DNA of 64,000 nucleotides from SAR202 cluster bacterium bin87 (GCA_002238825.1 MPNC01000009.1:1-64000); one strand, 5' to 3'; shown: positions 24,685 to 35,685, numbered from the stretch's first letter. Numbers and translations are program-made. Notes: generated from the sequence alone by a model not told the origin.

Positions 24685-25695
24685 TCAGTACTCCAGCATC
24701 ATGCGCTGCAGTTCGGCCGGATCACTGGTCTGCGTCAGGCCGAGCATCAGCAGGATGCGCGCCTTCTTGGGGTGCAGGTTGTCGGCGACGATGTAGCCCT
24801 CCTCGGTGAAGCGGCGGGTCTGAACGACGCGTCCGGTGCCGACGTGGGTGGACAGGACCACGGGGATGCCGGCGGCCTGGGCGTTCTTCAGGCCGGCCAT
24901 GAACGTCGACGGCGAACCGCCGCTGCCCAGACCGGCGGCCACGATGCCGTCCACGTCGTCCGCCACCAGGGCGTCGATGACCGTGCTGCCGGCGCCGGCA
25001 TAACCGTAGGCGATGTCGACCCGGGGCAACGCCGCGACGCCGGACACGTCGAACTCCGAGTCGGCGGAATGCCGGCGCTCCGGCCGGCGGTAGTAGACCA
25101 CCTGGCCGTCGGCGTCGGCGTAGCCCAGGAAGCCCATGTGGCCGGACTGGAACGTCTCCACCCGGTAGGAGTCGGTCTTGGTAACGTCCCGGGCGGACTG
25201 GATCTCGTTGTTCAGCACCACCAGCGCGCCCCGGCCGGCGGACTGCGGCGCGGCGGCGATCCGCACCGCGTCCAGCAGGTTGTTGTCGGCGTCGGTGCCC
25301 ATGGCCGACGGCGGGCGCATGGCGCCGGTGACCGCCACGGGCCGGCGGTCCCGCACGGTGAGGTTGAGGAAGTAGGCGGTCTCCTCCAGCGTGGCGGTCC
25401 CGTGGGTCACGGCCGCGCCGGCCGCGTCGGGGTCGGCGGTCAACCGCTCGTTGATGCGGTTGGCCAGGGTGAGCCAGTGGGGCGGATAGACCTCGGTGCT
25501 GCCCACGTTGATCACCTGCTCCGGTATGACCTCGGCCAGTTCGTTGGCCTCCGGAACCCGGGCCAGCATTTCCTGGATGGTCAGCTGCTGTCCCCGGTAG
25601 CTGTAGTTGGAGAAATCGGTGCGAGACTCGCCAACGAATGAGATGGTGCCCCCAGTGCCAAACAGATACACTCGGCGTCCAGGTTCGTATGCCAT
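24685..25695 (-). CDS. L-asparaginase-like protein with altered catalytic site
   Basis: A 336-residue protein of the bacterial asparaginase/glutaminase family. FGTGGTIS carries the nucleophile Thr14, followed by the hinge, THGTATLEETAYFL, VTGAMRPPSAMGTDADNN and the Lys in DVTKTDSYRVETF (K173). The usual THGTDT motif reads THGTAT (T100, A101), so the Asp that binds the substrate amino group is Ala. It may therefore act on a different substrate or be inactive. No signal peptide is seen, so it is likely cytoplasmic. It is divergent from ftsH. ATG 25695 is chosen because MAYEPGRRVYLFGTGG begins the fold. Confidence 0.9.
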   Translation of the reverse strand: MAYEPGRRVYLFGTGGTISFVGESRTDFSNYSYRGQQLTIQEMLARVPEANELAEVIPEQVINVGSTEVYPPHWLTLANRINERLTADPDAAGAAVTHGTATLEETAYFLNLTVRDRRPVAVTGAMRPPSAMGTDADNNLLDAVRIAAAPQSAGRGALVVLNNEIQSARDVTKTDSYRVETFQSGHMGFLGYADADGQVVYYRRPERRHSADSEFDVSGVAALPRVDIAYGYAGAGSTVIDALVADDVDGIVAAGLGSGGSPSTFMAGLKNAQAAGIPVVLSTHVGTGRVVQTRRFTEEGYIVADNLHPKKARILLMLGLTQTSDPAELQRMMLEY

Positions 25696-25792
25696 TTGAA
25701 ACCCCCTTGTCGACCGGCAGGATGAAAACATCATTCTACGCCGGCCGGCGCACGTGACTGGCGACGAATCCCGACGCCTGACGACGCTAACT

Positions 25793-25825
25793 TTGCAAAT
25801 TGGCCCGCACGCGGGTAGTATACTG
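25793..25825 (+). promoter_or_regulatory. possible ftsH promoter
   Basis: TATACT at 25820-25825 in the 194-base divergent region, 65 bases before the ftsH start. The best -35 (TTTGCA 25793-25798) is 21 bases away, so the assignment rests on the -10 box. Confidence 0.35.
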
Positions 25826-25889
25826 GGCCAATCTGTGTGATTTACTTGCGCCGAAGCGCAGCCGTGCACTCTCCAACGGCAGGAATGTT

Positions 25890-27890
<2,001 letters not shown>

Positions 27891-27918
27891 CGCGCGGAGC
27901 CAGCCGACGGCAAGTTAC

Positions 27919-27949
27919 CTTAGGGGTGGGATCGGATCCCACCCCTAAG
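27919..27949 (+). terminator. 31-base perfect palindrome after ftsH
   Basis: CTTAGGGGTGGGATC 27919-27933 pairs perfectly with 27935-27949 around one central base. There is no T tract; it probably acts as a 3'-end stabiliser or terminator in either direction. Confidence 0.6.
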
Positions 27950-28044
27950 CATTTGTGGCGTGCGCCTTCTCGTGGCCACACGTCACGGTGGGACAAGGCA
28001 AGTTGTAGGTGCTAAACCCAGTTCCGGACCGAAGCGTGAACAGA

Positions 28045-28938
28045 ATGACCAATGGGGAAAAAGCACAAGCCATGCTCGCTTCCCCGGCAGGATGCGCACT
28101 CATTCTCGACGTATCAGAGAACTCGCACCTGCCGCTGGAATACTTTGCCCAGCCGATGGAGAGTTTCTGGCTGGCGGCGTCAGCCATTGACTGGTGTGAC
28201 TGGCGCCGCGGGAAGCACGGAGCAGAAAACCGGAGCCTAGCGCTGGCCGATGCCCAGGACCACACAAACCTAGCCCTACAGATTGTCAGCGACCCTGCGT
28301 TCGATTGGTGGTACGAACCCTTGGACTTGAACAGCCAAATCTGGGTCTCACCGCAGATGCCCCACGGCTCAAATTTTCGTTACCCCGAGCCCGACCCGTT
28401 TGATCCCAAAAGCTGGCGTCCTCCGGGAACACTGGACGGACTCGACCTGGAGGGCGATCCGGTGCCCGACACCTACGCCCAGAACACCTCTACACTGAGG
28501 GGTATAACCACCTCCCAGATCACTGCTTACGCCAACTACGTGGTTGACCATATCAGCCACTTTCCCCTTGCGGCTTGGCAGTTGCAGTTCCAGCAGGACG
28601 TCAGAGTGTGGGAGATCAACCATCCGGCCGATTGGCACACGCTGTGCCTGGAATTCCCGCACCACGCACCCGACGGAAGGCTGCAACCCAACTGGCCGGA
28701 AGTCTCCGAAAAGTGGGACGGCATCCACATTACCCTCAGCGGGATGCTGACATGCGAACAGGTCAGATACGAAATGGACGGAGAGTGGTCGATGATGCAG
28801 TTCTGGCACAGCGAAGAAACGAAGTGGCTCAACCGGTTGCAGATCAGCGGCAAGCGGATGCCGGATTTTCAACGAGAAGCGCACAGGCTGGACGACCGGC
28901 TCCGGCGGTTTCCCTATAGGTTCAAGCCTGGTCCGTAA
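28045..28938 (+). CDS. hypothetical protein
   Basis: About 297 residues, rich in Trp, Asp and Pro (WYEPLDLNSQIWVSPQMP, DPFDPKSWRPPG). No membrane segment, Cys pair or catalytic motif was recognised. ATG 28045 is used; an in-frame GTG at 28009 would add 12 residues, and neither has a clear ribosome-binding site. Base composition is lower in GC than in neighbouring ftsH, which suggests an acquired gene. Confidence 0.6.
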   Translation: MTNGEKAQAMLASPAGCALILDVSENSHLPLEYFAQPMESFWLAASAIDWCDWRRGKHGAENRSLALADAQDHTNLALQIVSDPAFDWWYEPLDLNSQIWVSPQMPHGSNFRYPEPDPFDPKSWRPPGTLDGLDLEGDPVPDTYAQNTSTLRGITTSQITAYANYVVDHISHFPLAAWQLQFQQDVRVWEINHPADWHTLCLEFPHHAPDGRLQPNWPEVSEKWDGIHITLSGMLTCEQVRYEMDGEWSMMQFWHSEETKWLNRLQISGKRMPDFQREAHRLDDRLRRFPYRFKPGP

Positions 28939-29021
28939 CCGTCTGAAGCGACGACTACACGGGGCCTGCGCTACCAGTGAGATACCGCGCGAACGAGTCG
29001 TGGGACAATCCTCACAATACG

Positions 29022-29044
29022 GGGGCGTGTTTGAAACCCGCCCC
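29022..29044. terminator. gene-end hairpin of GGGGCG type
   Basis: GGGGCGTGTTT and AAACCCGCCCC pair with one mismatch around a single base. It sits between convergent genes. The same hairpin design recurs at 32591 and 55018. Confidence 0.55.
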
Positions 29045-29376
29045 TATCCGGTTTCGTCCTCGCCGTCGCCGCTGTCCCCCGTCTCCGCGTCGAGGGGCAG
29101 GCTGCGGTAGTAGAGCCCCCACTGCTGCATCAGGCTCTCCACGCGGGGGTCTTTCAGCGCGATGAGCTCTCGGAAAAAACCGGCCATGGCGTGGGCCGGG
29201 CGCAGCTCGTCGGTGCACACCCAGCTGCGGTCTCCGGGCACCGCGTAGATGAGGCCGCTCTGGTGCGGGCAGGTCACCTGGACGCGCGCCATATCCTCGC
29301 CGGTCTTGACGGTTATCCCCTGGGGTTGCGGAGGGTTCTGCTGGTCGCCTGGCGTTATCTGAACTGTCGTATTCAT
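29044..29376 (-). CDS. small hypothetical protein
   Basis: A 110-residue protein starting MNTTVQITPG. The centre (VQVTCPHQSGLIYAVPGDRSW) has one Cys and His; the C-terminal tail is acidic (DAETGDSGDGEDETG). It is not recognised. The longer frame to 29427 is less likely because it runs toward the palindromic repeat at 29429. Confidence 0.55.
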   Translation of the reverse strand: MNTTVQITPGDQQNPPQPQGITVKTGEDMARVQVTCPHQSGLIYAVPGDRSWVCTDELRPAHAMAGFFRELIALKDPRVESLMQQWGLYYRSLPLDAETGDSGDGEDETG

Positions 29377-29428
29377 AATGCAAACATCCTGATCTTGCTC
29401 ATGCGTACCCAGTTTGCGGCGGGGCAAC

Positions 29429-29529
29429 GTCAGAATCTGGATTTACAAGATTTGGGGATTATCAGGATTGGAACCGTTCCGTAATGGAGATATCCCAATC
29501 CTGCCCAATCGTAAAATCCTGTTTCTGAC
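29429..29529. repeat. 101-bp palindromic repeat, copy 2
   Basis: Begins GTCAGAATCTGGATT and ends AATCCTGTTTCTGAC, forming an imperfect inverted repeat homologous to 24502-24600. It occupies part of the 397-base gap before hflK. Confidence 0.8.
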
Positions 29530-29704
29530 GATTTGCAAAAATGTGTACCGATAAGCCTGATGTTGACTGCCCCGCGCGGCCCGCGGCATCGACCTCGAAA
29601 CACCGCCCAATGCGGCCAGTCGATTATAAACCGCCTGCCAGCGTTGATGTTATACTGTCTCGGCCAACCGTCCAAAAATTGTACTGGAAATCGCTGATTG
29701 CGCC

Positions 29705-29747
29705 GGTCGGTCCCGACACAACGGTTGACATTGATCTGGGACCGACC
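29705..29747 (+). promoter_or_regulatory. 10-bp inverted repeat before hflK
   Basis: GGTCGGTCCC 29705-29714 and GGGACCGACC 29738-29747 are perfect complements, 23 bases apart, flanking TTGACA 29725-29730 and ending 26 bases before the hflK start. It may be an operator or a leader hairpin. No matching -10 was found. Confidence 0.45.
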
Positions 29748-29773
29748 AGCAACTGCATAAAGGATACTTACGT

Positions 29774-30865
29774 ATGTTCACACCCGGGGGAGGTCAACAA
29801 CCGCCTCGTCAACCCGAATTCGACCTTGAACAACTCCTCGGTCGCGTACGCGGCATGTTTGGTGGCTCCGGTGGACGCCTTGGCGGTGGAAACCTGAGCA
29901 TTTTGATTCTGGCCGTGGTCGCCCTGCTGATAATCATCTGGGCCGCCACCGGAGTGTACACGGTAAGCCCCGGTGAGAACGCCGCGCTGCGGTTGTTCGG
30001 AGCCGTCCAGGGCGCGCCGGTATCGGAAGAAGGCCTCCACTGGTGGTGGCCGGCGCCGGTGGGCAACAAGGACGTGGTGCTGGTCACCGAGACGCGGCGC
30101 ATGGAGCTGGGCTTCCGCTCCAACGAAGCCGCCGTCAATACCCCGTTCCTCGACGAAGCCCTGATGATTTCCGGCGACCTCAACATCGTCGACGTTCAGA
30201 TGGTGGTGCAATACCGCATCAGCAACCTGAACAACTTCCTGTTCAAGGTTGACGATCCCGGCGAGCCCGTCCGCGGCATACCTGAGGGACGCCCCGACGG
30301 GCGCACCCTCAAGGACGGCGCGGAAGCGGCCCTGCGTCTCGTGGTGGGGCAGCGTTCCATCGACGACGTCCTGGTGCGCGGTCGTGAGTTGGTGGAAACC
30401 GACACTCGCCAACGGTTGCAGGCCATCCTGGACGAATACGAAGCTGGAATCGAGGTCATCTCGGTGCAGCTGCAGGACGTGAAGGCGCCGGAAGAAGTGC
30501 GCGACGCGTTCGACGACGTGCTGCGAGGCCGCCAGGAGCGCGAGACCCGCATCAACCAGGCGCTGGCCTACGAAGCCGACGTCATTCCGAGGGCCAGGGG
30601 TGATGCCGAGCGCATCATTGAGGCTTCCGAGGCGTTCAAGCGCGCCCGTATCGAGACCGCCAACGGTGAATCCCAGCGTTTCGTGTCGGTGCTCAACGAG
30701 TACCAGCATTCTCCCGAAGTGACCCGCCAACGACTCTACCTGGAAGCCCTGGAAAACGTCTTCCCGGGCGTCACCAAGATCATCGTCGACCCCGACACCG
30801 AACCGGTGCTCATTCTGGGACAGGACGGAAACGTCATACCTGCCCCCATCGGTCCCAATCCGTAA
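29774..30865 (+). CDS. hflK: HflK, SPFH-domain modulator of FtsH
   Basis: A 363-residue membrane protein: a Gly/Pro-rich N-terminus, one membrane helix (residues about 43-63), the SPFH/Band 7 domain (VSPGENAALRLFG, GLHWWWPAP), then a long coiled coil rich in Glu/Arg (GDAERIIEASEAFKRARIE). HflK forms a large membrane cage with HflC around FtsH and tunes its proteolysis. It lies 48 bases upstream of hflC in the same direction. The start follows a short AAGGATAC ribosome-binding region. Identity is supported by the adjacent hflC and the nearby ftsH. Confidence 0.93.
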   Translation: MFTPGGGQQPPRQPEFDLEQLLGRVRGMFGGSGGRLGGGNLSILILAVVALLIIIWAATGVYTVSPGENAALRLFGAVQGAPVSEEGLHWWWPAPVGNKDVVLVTETRRMELGFRSNEAAVNTPFLDEALMISGDLNIVDVQMVVQYRISNLNNFLFKVDDPGEPVRGIPEGRPDGRTLKDGAEAALRLVVGQRSIDDVLVRGRELVETDTRQRLQAILDEYEAGIEVISVQLQDVKAPEEVRDAFDDVLRGRQERETRINQALAYEADVIPRARGDAERIIEASEAFKRARIETANGESQRFVSVLNEYQHSPEVTRQRLYLEALENVFPGVTKIIVDPDTEPVLILGQDGNVIPAPIGPNP

Positions 30866-30913
30866 CCGCAGGTAATCCAGACTGACCGTCTCTCATCCCC
30901 GGAGAACCCCCCA

Positions 30914-31867
30914 ATGAGAAACTTGATAATCGTCGCCATCGTCATCATCGTCGGACTTGTCGTGCTGCGCCAGGCCCTGTACGTGGTCGACGTCACCGAG
31001 CAGGTCATCATCCTCCGCTTCGGCGAGGTGGTGGACACCAAAACTCAACCAGGCCTGAGCGTCAAGGCGCCCTTCGTGGACACCGTGGTCCGGATGGACA
31101 AGCGGATCCTGCGCATTGACGCGCCCCCAGTGTCCATGCCCGACCAGGACAAGGAAAACCTGGTAATCGACATCTACGCCCGCTACCGGATCACGGATCC
31201 GGTGCAGTTCCGCAAGACCCTGCAAACCGAGAGCACGGCCCGGAGCCGCCTGGGGGACATCGTGACCTCCACCCTGCGTGACCGCGTGGCCCTGCGGGAC
31301 CGGACCGACATCATCGGCGCCAAGCCGCTGCGGGACGACAACGGCGAGCCAGTGGTGGACACAGAAGGGCTGCCGCTGGTGGAGGCACAGGAAACCCGTA
31401 CGCAAATCCTGGACGAAGTGCTGCAAGCAGTCCGCGAGACCACCCAGGGGGACAATTTCGGCATTCAGATAATCGACGTGCGCATCAAGCGCGCCGACTT
31501 CCCCGAAGCCGTGACCGCGTCCATCTACACCAGGATGCGCGCCGAGCGTAACCGTATCGCCGCCGGTTTCCGCGCCGAGGGTGAAGAGGAAGACCGCAAG
31601 ATCCGCGCCGCCACCGACCGCGACCGCGACATCATCCTGGCCGAGGCCGAGCGCGAATCCAACAAGCGGCGGGGTGAAGGCGAGGCCGAGGCCATCAGCA
31701 TTCTGGCCGAAGCGCTGAACCGCGACCCGGAACTTTTCGCCTTCCTGCGCAGCCTGGAGGCCTACCAGCGCATCATCCGCCAGCAGGACACCATCATCCT
31801 GTCGTCAGACGCGCCACTGTTCAACTACCTGGCTGGCCCCGCTCTGCCGCCGACGGCGGGCAACTAA
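30914..31867 (+). CDS. hflC: HflC, SPFH-domain modulator of FtsH
   Basis: A 317-residue protein with an N-terminal membrane helix (residues 3-20, IIVAIVIIVGLVVL), Band 7 domain (EQVIILRFGEVV, GLSVKAPFVDTVVRMDKR), the DVRIKRADFPEAV motif that is characteristic of HflC, and the C-terminal coiled coil (RDRDIILAEAERESNKRRGEG). It pairs with HflK to regulate FtsH. The stop is followed after 50 bases by a Uma2 gene on the same strand. Confidence 0.95.
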   Translation: MRNLIIVAIVIIVGLVVLRQALYVVDVTEQVIILRFGEVVDTKTQPGLSVKAPFVDTVVRMDKRILRIDAPPVSMPDQDKENLVIDIYARYRITDPVQFRKTLQTESTARSRLGDIVTSTLRDRVALRDRTDIIGAKPLRDDNGEPVVDTEGLPLVEAQETRTQILDEVLQAVRETTQGDNFGIQIIDVRIKRADFPEAVTASIYTRMRAERNRIAAGFRAEGEEEDRKIRAATDRDRDIILAEAERESNKRRGEGEAEAISILAEALNRDPELFAFLRSLEAYQRIIRQQDTIILSSDAPLFNYLAGPALPPTAGN

Positions 31868-31916
31868 AGCGGTATCCCGCTCGAACCCGCCCGTGAACCG
31901 ATATCCGTAGGGGCCC

Positions 31917-32591
31917 ATGACCACCAGGCCAAAAGAACCCGAGGTCGCGGAGCAAACCGCTGCCGCCGGTAGCGCGAGCGTGGAACCGACGGGTTCCGTG
32001 GTGCTGCGCCTCGATGCCCTGGGCATGGACTTCCTCGCCGCCGACTTCCCCTCGCGGTTTATCGAGTTCTGTGAGGCCAACGACGACTACGATATGGAAG
32101 TGAACGAGGCCGGGGAGTTGGTGATTCTGCCTATGGTGGGTTTCAGAGGCAACCGGCAAGAAACTGAGCTGAACACCGAACTGACCCTCTTCCGGAGGGC
32201 CAACGGAGGGGTCAACGCCTCTCAGACCAGCCGGTTCCGGCTCGCCTCCGGCGCGATCCGCGGGCCCGACGCCGCCTGGATCACGCAGGAACGCTACGAC
32301 GCCGCCACCGAGGAAGAGCGCGAGACCGTCTTCCCCGGCGCGCCCGACTTCGTCGTCGAGATCAGGTCCCGCACCGACAACCTGGCTCCATTGCAGCGCA
32401 AGATGCAGCTCTGGATGGACGGCGGCGCTCGCCTGGGCTGGCTCATCGACCCGCCCAACCGCCGGGTTTACGTCTACCGCGCCGGCCAAGCCGAGCCGGA
32501 AGCGCTGGAAGACCCGGAGACGCTGGACGGCGAGGACGTTCTGCCCGGCTTCTCCTTCGGCGTGCGGCAATACATCTTCGACATGCAATAG
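31917..32591 (+). CDS. Uma2-family (DUF820) nuclease-like protein
   Basis: A 224-residue protein of the Uma2/DUF820 group, which has a PD-(D/E)XK fold. GPDAAWI, PDFVVEIRS and the KMQLWMDGGARLGWLIDP blocks are all typical; the Glu-x-Arg variant replaces the usual Glu-x-Lys. The biological role of the family is not established despite its abundance in Chloroflexota and cyanobacteria. It is one of three in the window (also 39557 and 58806). It is followed by a GGGGCGGG hairpin. Confidence 0.88.
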   Translation: MTTRPKEPEVAEQTAAAGSASVEPTGSVVLRLDALGMDFLAADFPSRFIEFCEANDDYDMEVNEAGELVILPMVGFRGNRQETELNTELTLFRRANGGVNASQTSRFRLASGAIRGPDAAWITQERYDAATEEERETVFPGAPDFVVEIRSRTDNLAPLQRKMQLWMDGGARLGWLIDPPNRRVYVYRAGQAEPEALEDPETLDGEDVLPGFSFGVRQYIFDMQ

Positions 32592-32613
32592 GGGCGGGTT
32601 AGAAACCCGCCCC
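32591..32613 (+). terminator. gene-end hairpin
   Basis: GGGGCGGGTT 32591-32600 and AACCCGCCCC 32604-32613 form a perfect 10-bp stem with a three-base loop between convergent genes. There is no T tract. Confidence 0.6.
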
Positions 32614-32656
32614 AGTCTTTGGTATCCGATCCGTGGGATCGGATCCGTTCGCGGTG

Positions 32657-33517
32657 TCAGCGTCCCGCGATGCGACGTCCCTCGACCAGGCCGCCAGCCG
32701 TGCGCGTGGGCGCGGTGATCAGGATGCTGAACCCCTGTTCCAGCCGCATGGGCACTTCTGCCTCCGTGCAACCCACGGCGCAGGGCACGCCGGCGTTCTT
32801 GCAGGTCTCCAGGATCCGCAGCAGCATCTCCTGAACTTCGGGGTGGCCGGCGTTGCCCTTGTGCCCCAGCGCGACGGACATGTCGCCGGGGCCGGCCCAG
32901 ACGGCGCCGATGCCCTTGACCTGGCTCAGAATGTCCGGCAGGTTGCGCACGCCGGTGGGCTCCTCGACGATGCCCATGAGCAGCATGTTCCCATCGGGGT
33001 CCAGCGGCCACAGGTCGGCGGCGTCGTAGTACTCTGCGGCGGAGAGGCCCCAGTAGCGCGGCGCGATGCGCTGCCACCAGCCCCGCTCGCCGTGGGGCTC
33101 GAAGTCGGCCACGCCCGGCACCTGCGGATACCGCGCTGACTGCACGGCGGACATGGCTCCCTCCACGGTATCCAGGTGGGGCAGGATCAGCCCGTACACG
33201 CCGGTGTCCAGGGCCTGCTTGATGACCCACTGGTTCTGCTCGCGGGTGTTGGGCGGGATGCGCACCACGGGGGTGGGATCGGCCATGAGGCCACCGCCCT
33301 CGGCGACGCGTTTGCGGTTGAGCAGGAACTGGAGCGAAGTGCGCAGGTTGTTGAAGGACAACCCCTCGTGCTCCATCTCGATCATCACCATGTCGTAGTC
33401 GGAATCGGCAAAGTACATCATCTCGTCCAGGTTGCCGTTCCAGATCAGGCCGGTGCCGAACACCGGCTTGCCTTCCTCCAGCAGCTGGATAACCTTGCTG
33501 TAGCGCGTGGCCGCCAT
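32657..33517 (-). CDS. HpcH/HpaI aldolase-citrate lyase family protein
   Basis: A 286-residue TIM-barrel enzyme. GTGLIWNGNLDEMMYFADS, YDMVMIEMEHE, VVRIPPNT, VYGLILPHLDT and GPGDMSVALG match class II aldolases that cleave 2-keto-3-deoxy acids using a divalent metal. The Glu and Asp metal ligands are in the EPTG and LPHLDT-type blocks. The start at MAATRYSKVIQLL is set by AAGGAGG just upstream; the extension to 33670 is non-homologous. It is probably part of degradation of aromatic or sugar acids. The substrate is unknown. Confidence 0.93.
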   Translation of the reverse strand: MAATRYSKVIQLLEEGKPVFGTGLIWNGNLDEMMYFADSDYDMVMIEMEHEGLSFNNLRTSLQFLLNRKRVAEGGGLMADPTPVVRIPPNTREQNQWVIKQALDTGVYGLILPHLDTVEGAMSAVQSARYPQVPGVADFEPHGERGWWQRIAPRYWGLSAAEYYDAADLWPLDPDGNMLLMGIVEEPTGVRNLPDILSQVKGIGAVWAGPGDMSVALGHKGNAGHPEVQEMLLRILETCKNAGVPCAVGCTEAEVPMRLEQGFSILITAPTRTAGGLVEGRRIAGR

Positions 33518-33635
33518 GGTTGTGCCTCCTTCTCGCTGTCGTGTTGTAATCGTAAGGGCGACGCATGCGCCGCCCCTACATGGTAATGGGTTCCATATTC
33601 CGGATTCACGGACGAATGATGATTCGCCCCTACTC

Positions 33636-34901
33636 TCATCCTTTGATCGCCGCCTCGAAATCCGAAGCATCCTCGTAGGGCCCGACTATTGCCAGGCGAA
33701 AGGCGTCGGCGTCCACCAGCCGCTGGGCGGCGCGCAGCACGTCGTCGGGGCCAACCGCGTCGATGCTGGCGGCGGTCTCGTCGGGCGTGGTGATCTCGTC
33801 CATCAGCAGTTCCTGCGAGGACAGCCACGAGGCCACCGCGCGGGAGTCTTCCATGCGCATCAGCAGGCGGCCCTTGATGTACTCGCGGGCCTTGTGCACC
33901 TCGGATTCCGGCGGGGCCGTGAGCAGGCCGGCCAGCTCCCGCCGGGTGGCCGCTACCGCCTCCACCGCCCGGGAAGGCTCGGTTCCGCAGGACACCACCA
34001 GCGCGCCGCAGTCGCGGTAGCTGCTCAGCGAGCTGTGGCAGTCGTAGGTCAACCCCAGGTTCTCCCGCAGGTTCTGGAACAGCCGGCTGCTCATGCCGTC
34101 GCCCAGCAGCCCGTTGAGCACGGTGGCGGCGTAGCGGTCCGGGTCGTTCAGGGCGAAGCCGGGCAGTCCCAGGCAGATGCTGGTGTCCTCGGTGACCCGA
34201 TTTTCCAGCAAGATGGACGGCGCGTCGTGCGCGGAAGCCGACACCGGCTGCCACGTCAACGACTCGCCGGGCGCCCATGCCTCGGTTGCGTCCGCGACGA
34301 AGCGCACCGTCTCGTCGTGGTTGATGGCGCCGGCGATGCCGATGGTGGTGTTGTTGGGGCGATACTGACGCTCCATGTACCGGCTGACGTCGTCGAGGCT
34401 GATGGCGGTTACGGACTCCGCAGTGCCGCCCACGTCCCGGCCCATGGCCTGGTCGGGCCACAGCGCGCGGTCGATGAGCAGGTCGCACACCTGGGCCGGA
34501 TAGTCGTTGGTCATCCGCAGCTCGTCGAGGATGACCTCCCGCTCCTTCTCCATTTCGGCTGGGTCCATGAGCGGGTTCAGGATCAAGTCGAAGATCACCG
34601 GCAGCGCCCGGTCGGCGTGGACGCTGGCCACCTTGCACCAGAAGGAGGTCATCTCCCGGTCGGTGGCGGCGTTCATGATGCCGCCGACGCCTTCCACCGC
34701 CTCGGAGATCGCCAGCGCCGTCGGCCAACGCTGGGTACCCTTAAAGGGCAGGTGCTCCAGGAAGTGGGACAGGCCGGCGAGTTCGTCCGGCTCGTAGCGC
34801 GATCCCGCGCCCACCGAGACGAACATGGAAACGCTGCGAGTGTGCGGCATCTCTGCCGTCAGCACCCGCAGCCCGTTATCGAGAACCGTCTTGCGGTACA
34901 T
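33636..34901 (-). CDS. M16-family zinc peptidase
   Basis: A 421-residue peptidase of the insulinase/processing peptidase family. The inverted zinc motif HFLEH spans residues 46-50, with the distal Glu in the EREVILDE region, and the C-terminal M16 half (GLPGFALNDPDRYAA, GMSSRLFQNLRE, YIKGRLLMRMEDS) is present. Such proteins process or clear peptides. AGGAG precedes ATG 34901. It lies between the aldolase and the metallo-hydrolase genes, all on the minus strand. Confidence 0.95.
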   Translation of the reverse strand: MYRKTVLDNGLRVLTAEMPHTRSVSMFVSVGAGSRYEPDELAGLSHFLEHLPFKGTQRWPTALAISEAVEGVGGIMNAATDREMTSFWCKVASVHADRALPVIFDLILNPLMDPAEMEKEREVILDELRMTNDYPAQVCDLLIDRALWPDQAMGRDVGGTAESVTAISLDDVSRYMERQYRPNNTTIGIAGAINHDETVRFVADATEAWAPGESLTWQPVSASAHDAPSILLENRVTEDTSICLGLPGFALNDPDRYAATVLNGLLGDGMSSRLFQNLRENLGLTYDCHSSLSSYRDCGALVVSCGTEPSRAVEAVAATRRELAGLLTAPPESEVHKAREYIKGRLLMRMEDSRAVASWLSSQELLMDEITTPDETAASIDAVGPDDVLRAAQRLVDADAFRLAIVGPYEDASDFEAAIKG

Positions 34902-34933
34902 CAAACTCCTAACTTTTCACAGCTGATCCGGCC

Positions 34934-35004
34934 CATGCCGGAATCCGGGAGTTCAACCCACCAGCATCCGGTCCTGCTGGATTCCCGCGTACGCAGGAAT
35001 AACG
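34934..35004. repeat. divergent member of the 77-bp repeat family
   Basis: Shares GGAATCCAGCAGGACCGGAT-type and TTCCTGCG-type arms with 50270-50346, but is shorter and more diverged. It occupies most of the gap between the M16 and metallo-hydrolase genes. Confidence 0.5.
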
Positions 35005-35022
35005 GTTTTAGATCGACACCAC

Positions 35023-35685
35023 TCAGGTGTTCAGCCAGTCCACGTCTCCCTGCAGGTCGGCCGGGTGGTCCTTGGCCATGAACACGTCGTAGCGGCGCGT
35101 GGCCTCGGCGATGGTGGTGTTCTCGGGCCCGTGGCCGGGGTACACGTAGGTGTCGGCTGGCAGGGTGAGCAGCTTGGAACTGATGCTGTTGAGCAATTGT
35201 CCCAGCGCCTCGGGGCTTCGAGACCTGCCCGGGCCGCCGGGGAAGAGGGTGTCGCCGGAGAACAGGAAGCCGCCTACCACATAGCAGGTCGAGCCGTCGG
35301 TGTGACCCGGCGTGTGGATGCACTGGATAGTGCGATTGCCGAACTGCACCGTGTCGCCGTCGTTGAGCTGACGCTGAACCGGGCCGGGCGGGAGGTGGGC
35401 ATCCAGCTCGCCGATGGCCGCCGGCGCGCCTATGCTGCCGGTGATCTCGTTGTAGCCGGCCAGGTGGTCGCCGTGGCCGTGGGTCACCAGTATGGCCTGG
35501 ACGTCAACGCCGGCCTCACGGACCTCGTTGATCATCTTCTCCGGCTCGTCCGGCGTGTCGATGCACACGGCCTGGTTGGTCTCGGGACAGATGACGATGT
35601 AGCCGTTGTTGCCGAGGCTCCCCATGTTTTCAATCTTGTGGACGGTGACGTCGCCCGCCCCCTGCGCCTGATGATGAACTGGCAT
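35023..35685 (-). CDS. MBL-fold metallo-hydrolase
   Basis: A 220-residue metallo-beta-lactamase-fold hydrolase of the glyoxalase II-like kind. The metal site HGHGDH is at residues 69-74, further ligands in HTPGHTDGS and FSGDTLF, and the last His in VYPGHGPE. The start at MPVHHQAQG is chosen because GGAGGG precedes it; the in-frame extension to 35883 has no homology. It probably hydrolyses a thioester or lactone. Confidence 0.93.
   Translation of the reverse strand: MPVHHQAQGAGDVTVHKIENMGSLGNNGYIVICPETNQAVCIDTPDEPEKMINEVREAGVDVQAILVTHGHGDHLAGYNEITGSIGAPAAIGELDAHLPPGPVQRQLNDGDTVQFGNRTIQCIHTPGHTDGSTCYVVGGFLFSGDTLFPGGPGRSRSPEALGQLLNSISSKLLTLPADTYVYPGHGPENTTIAEATRRYDVFMAKDHPADLQGDVDWLNT

Noticed and set aside
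24106-25641. 511-codon plus-strand frame opposite the nucleotidyltransferase and asparaginase genes
   Set aside because: It is the antisense of two well-conserved genes, rich in Gly/Val/His as expected of a shadow frame in high-GC DNA, and has no domain pattern.
33507-35081. 524-codon plus-strand frame opposite the M16 and metallo-hydrolase genes
   Set aside because: Shadow of conserved minus-strand genes that carry HFLEH and HGHGDH motifs.
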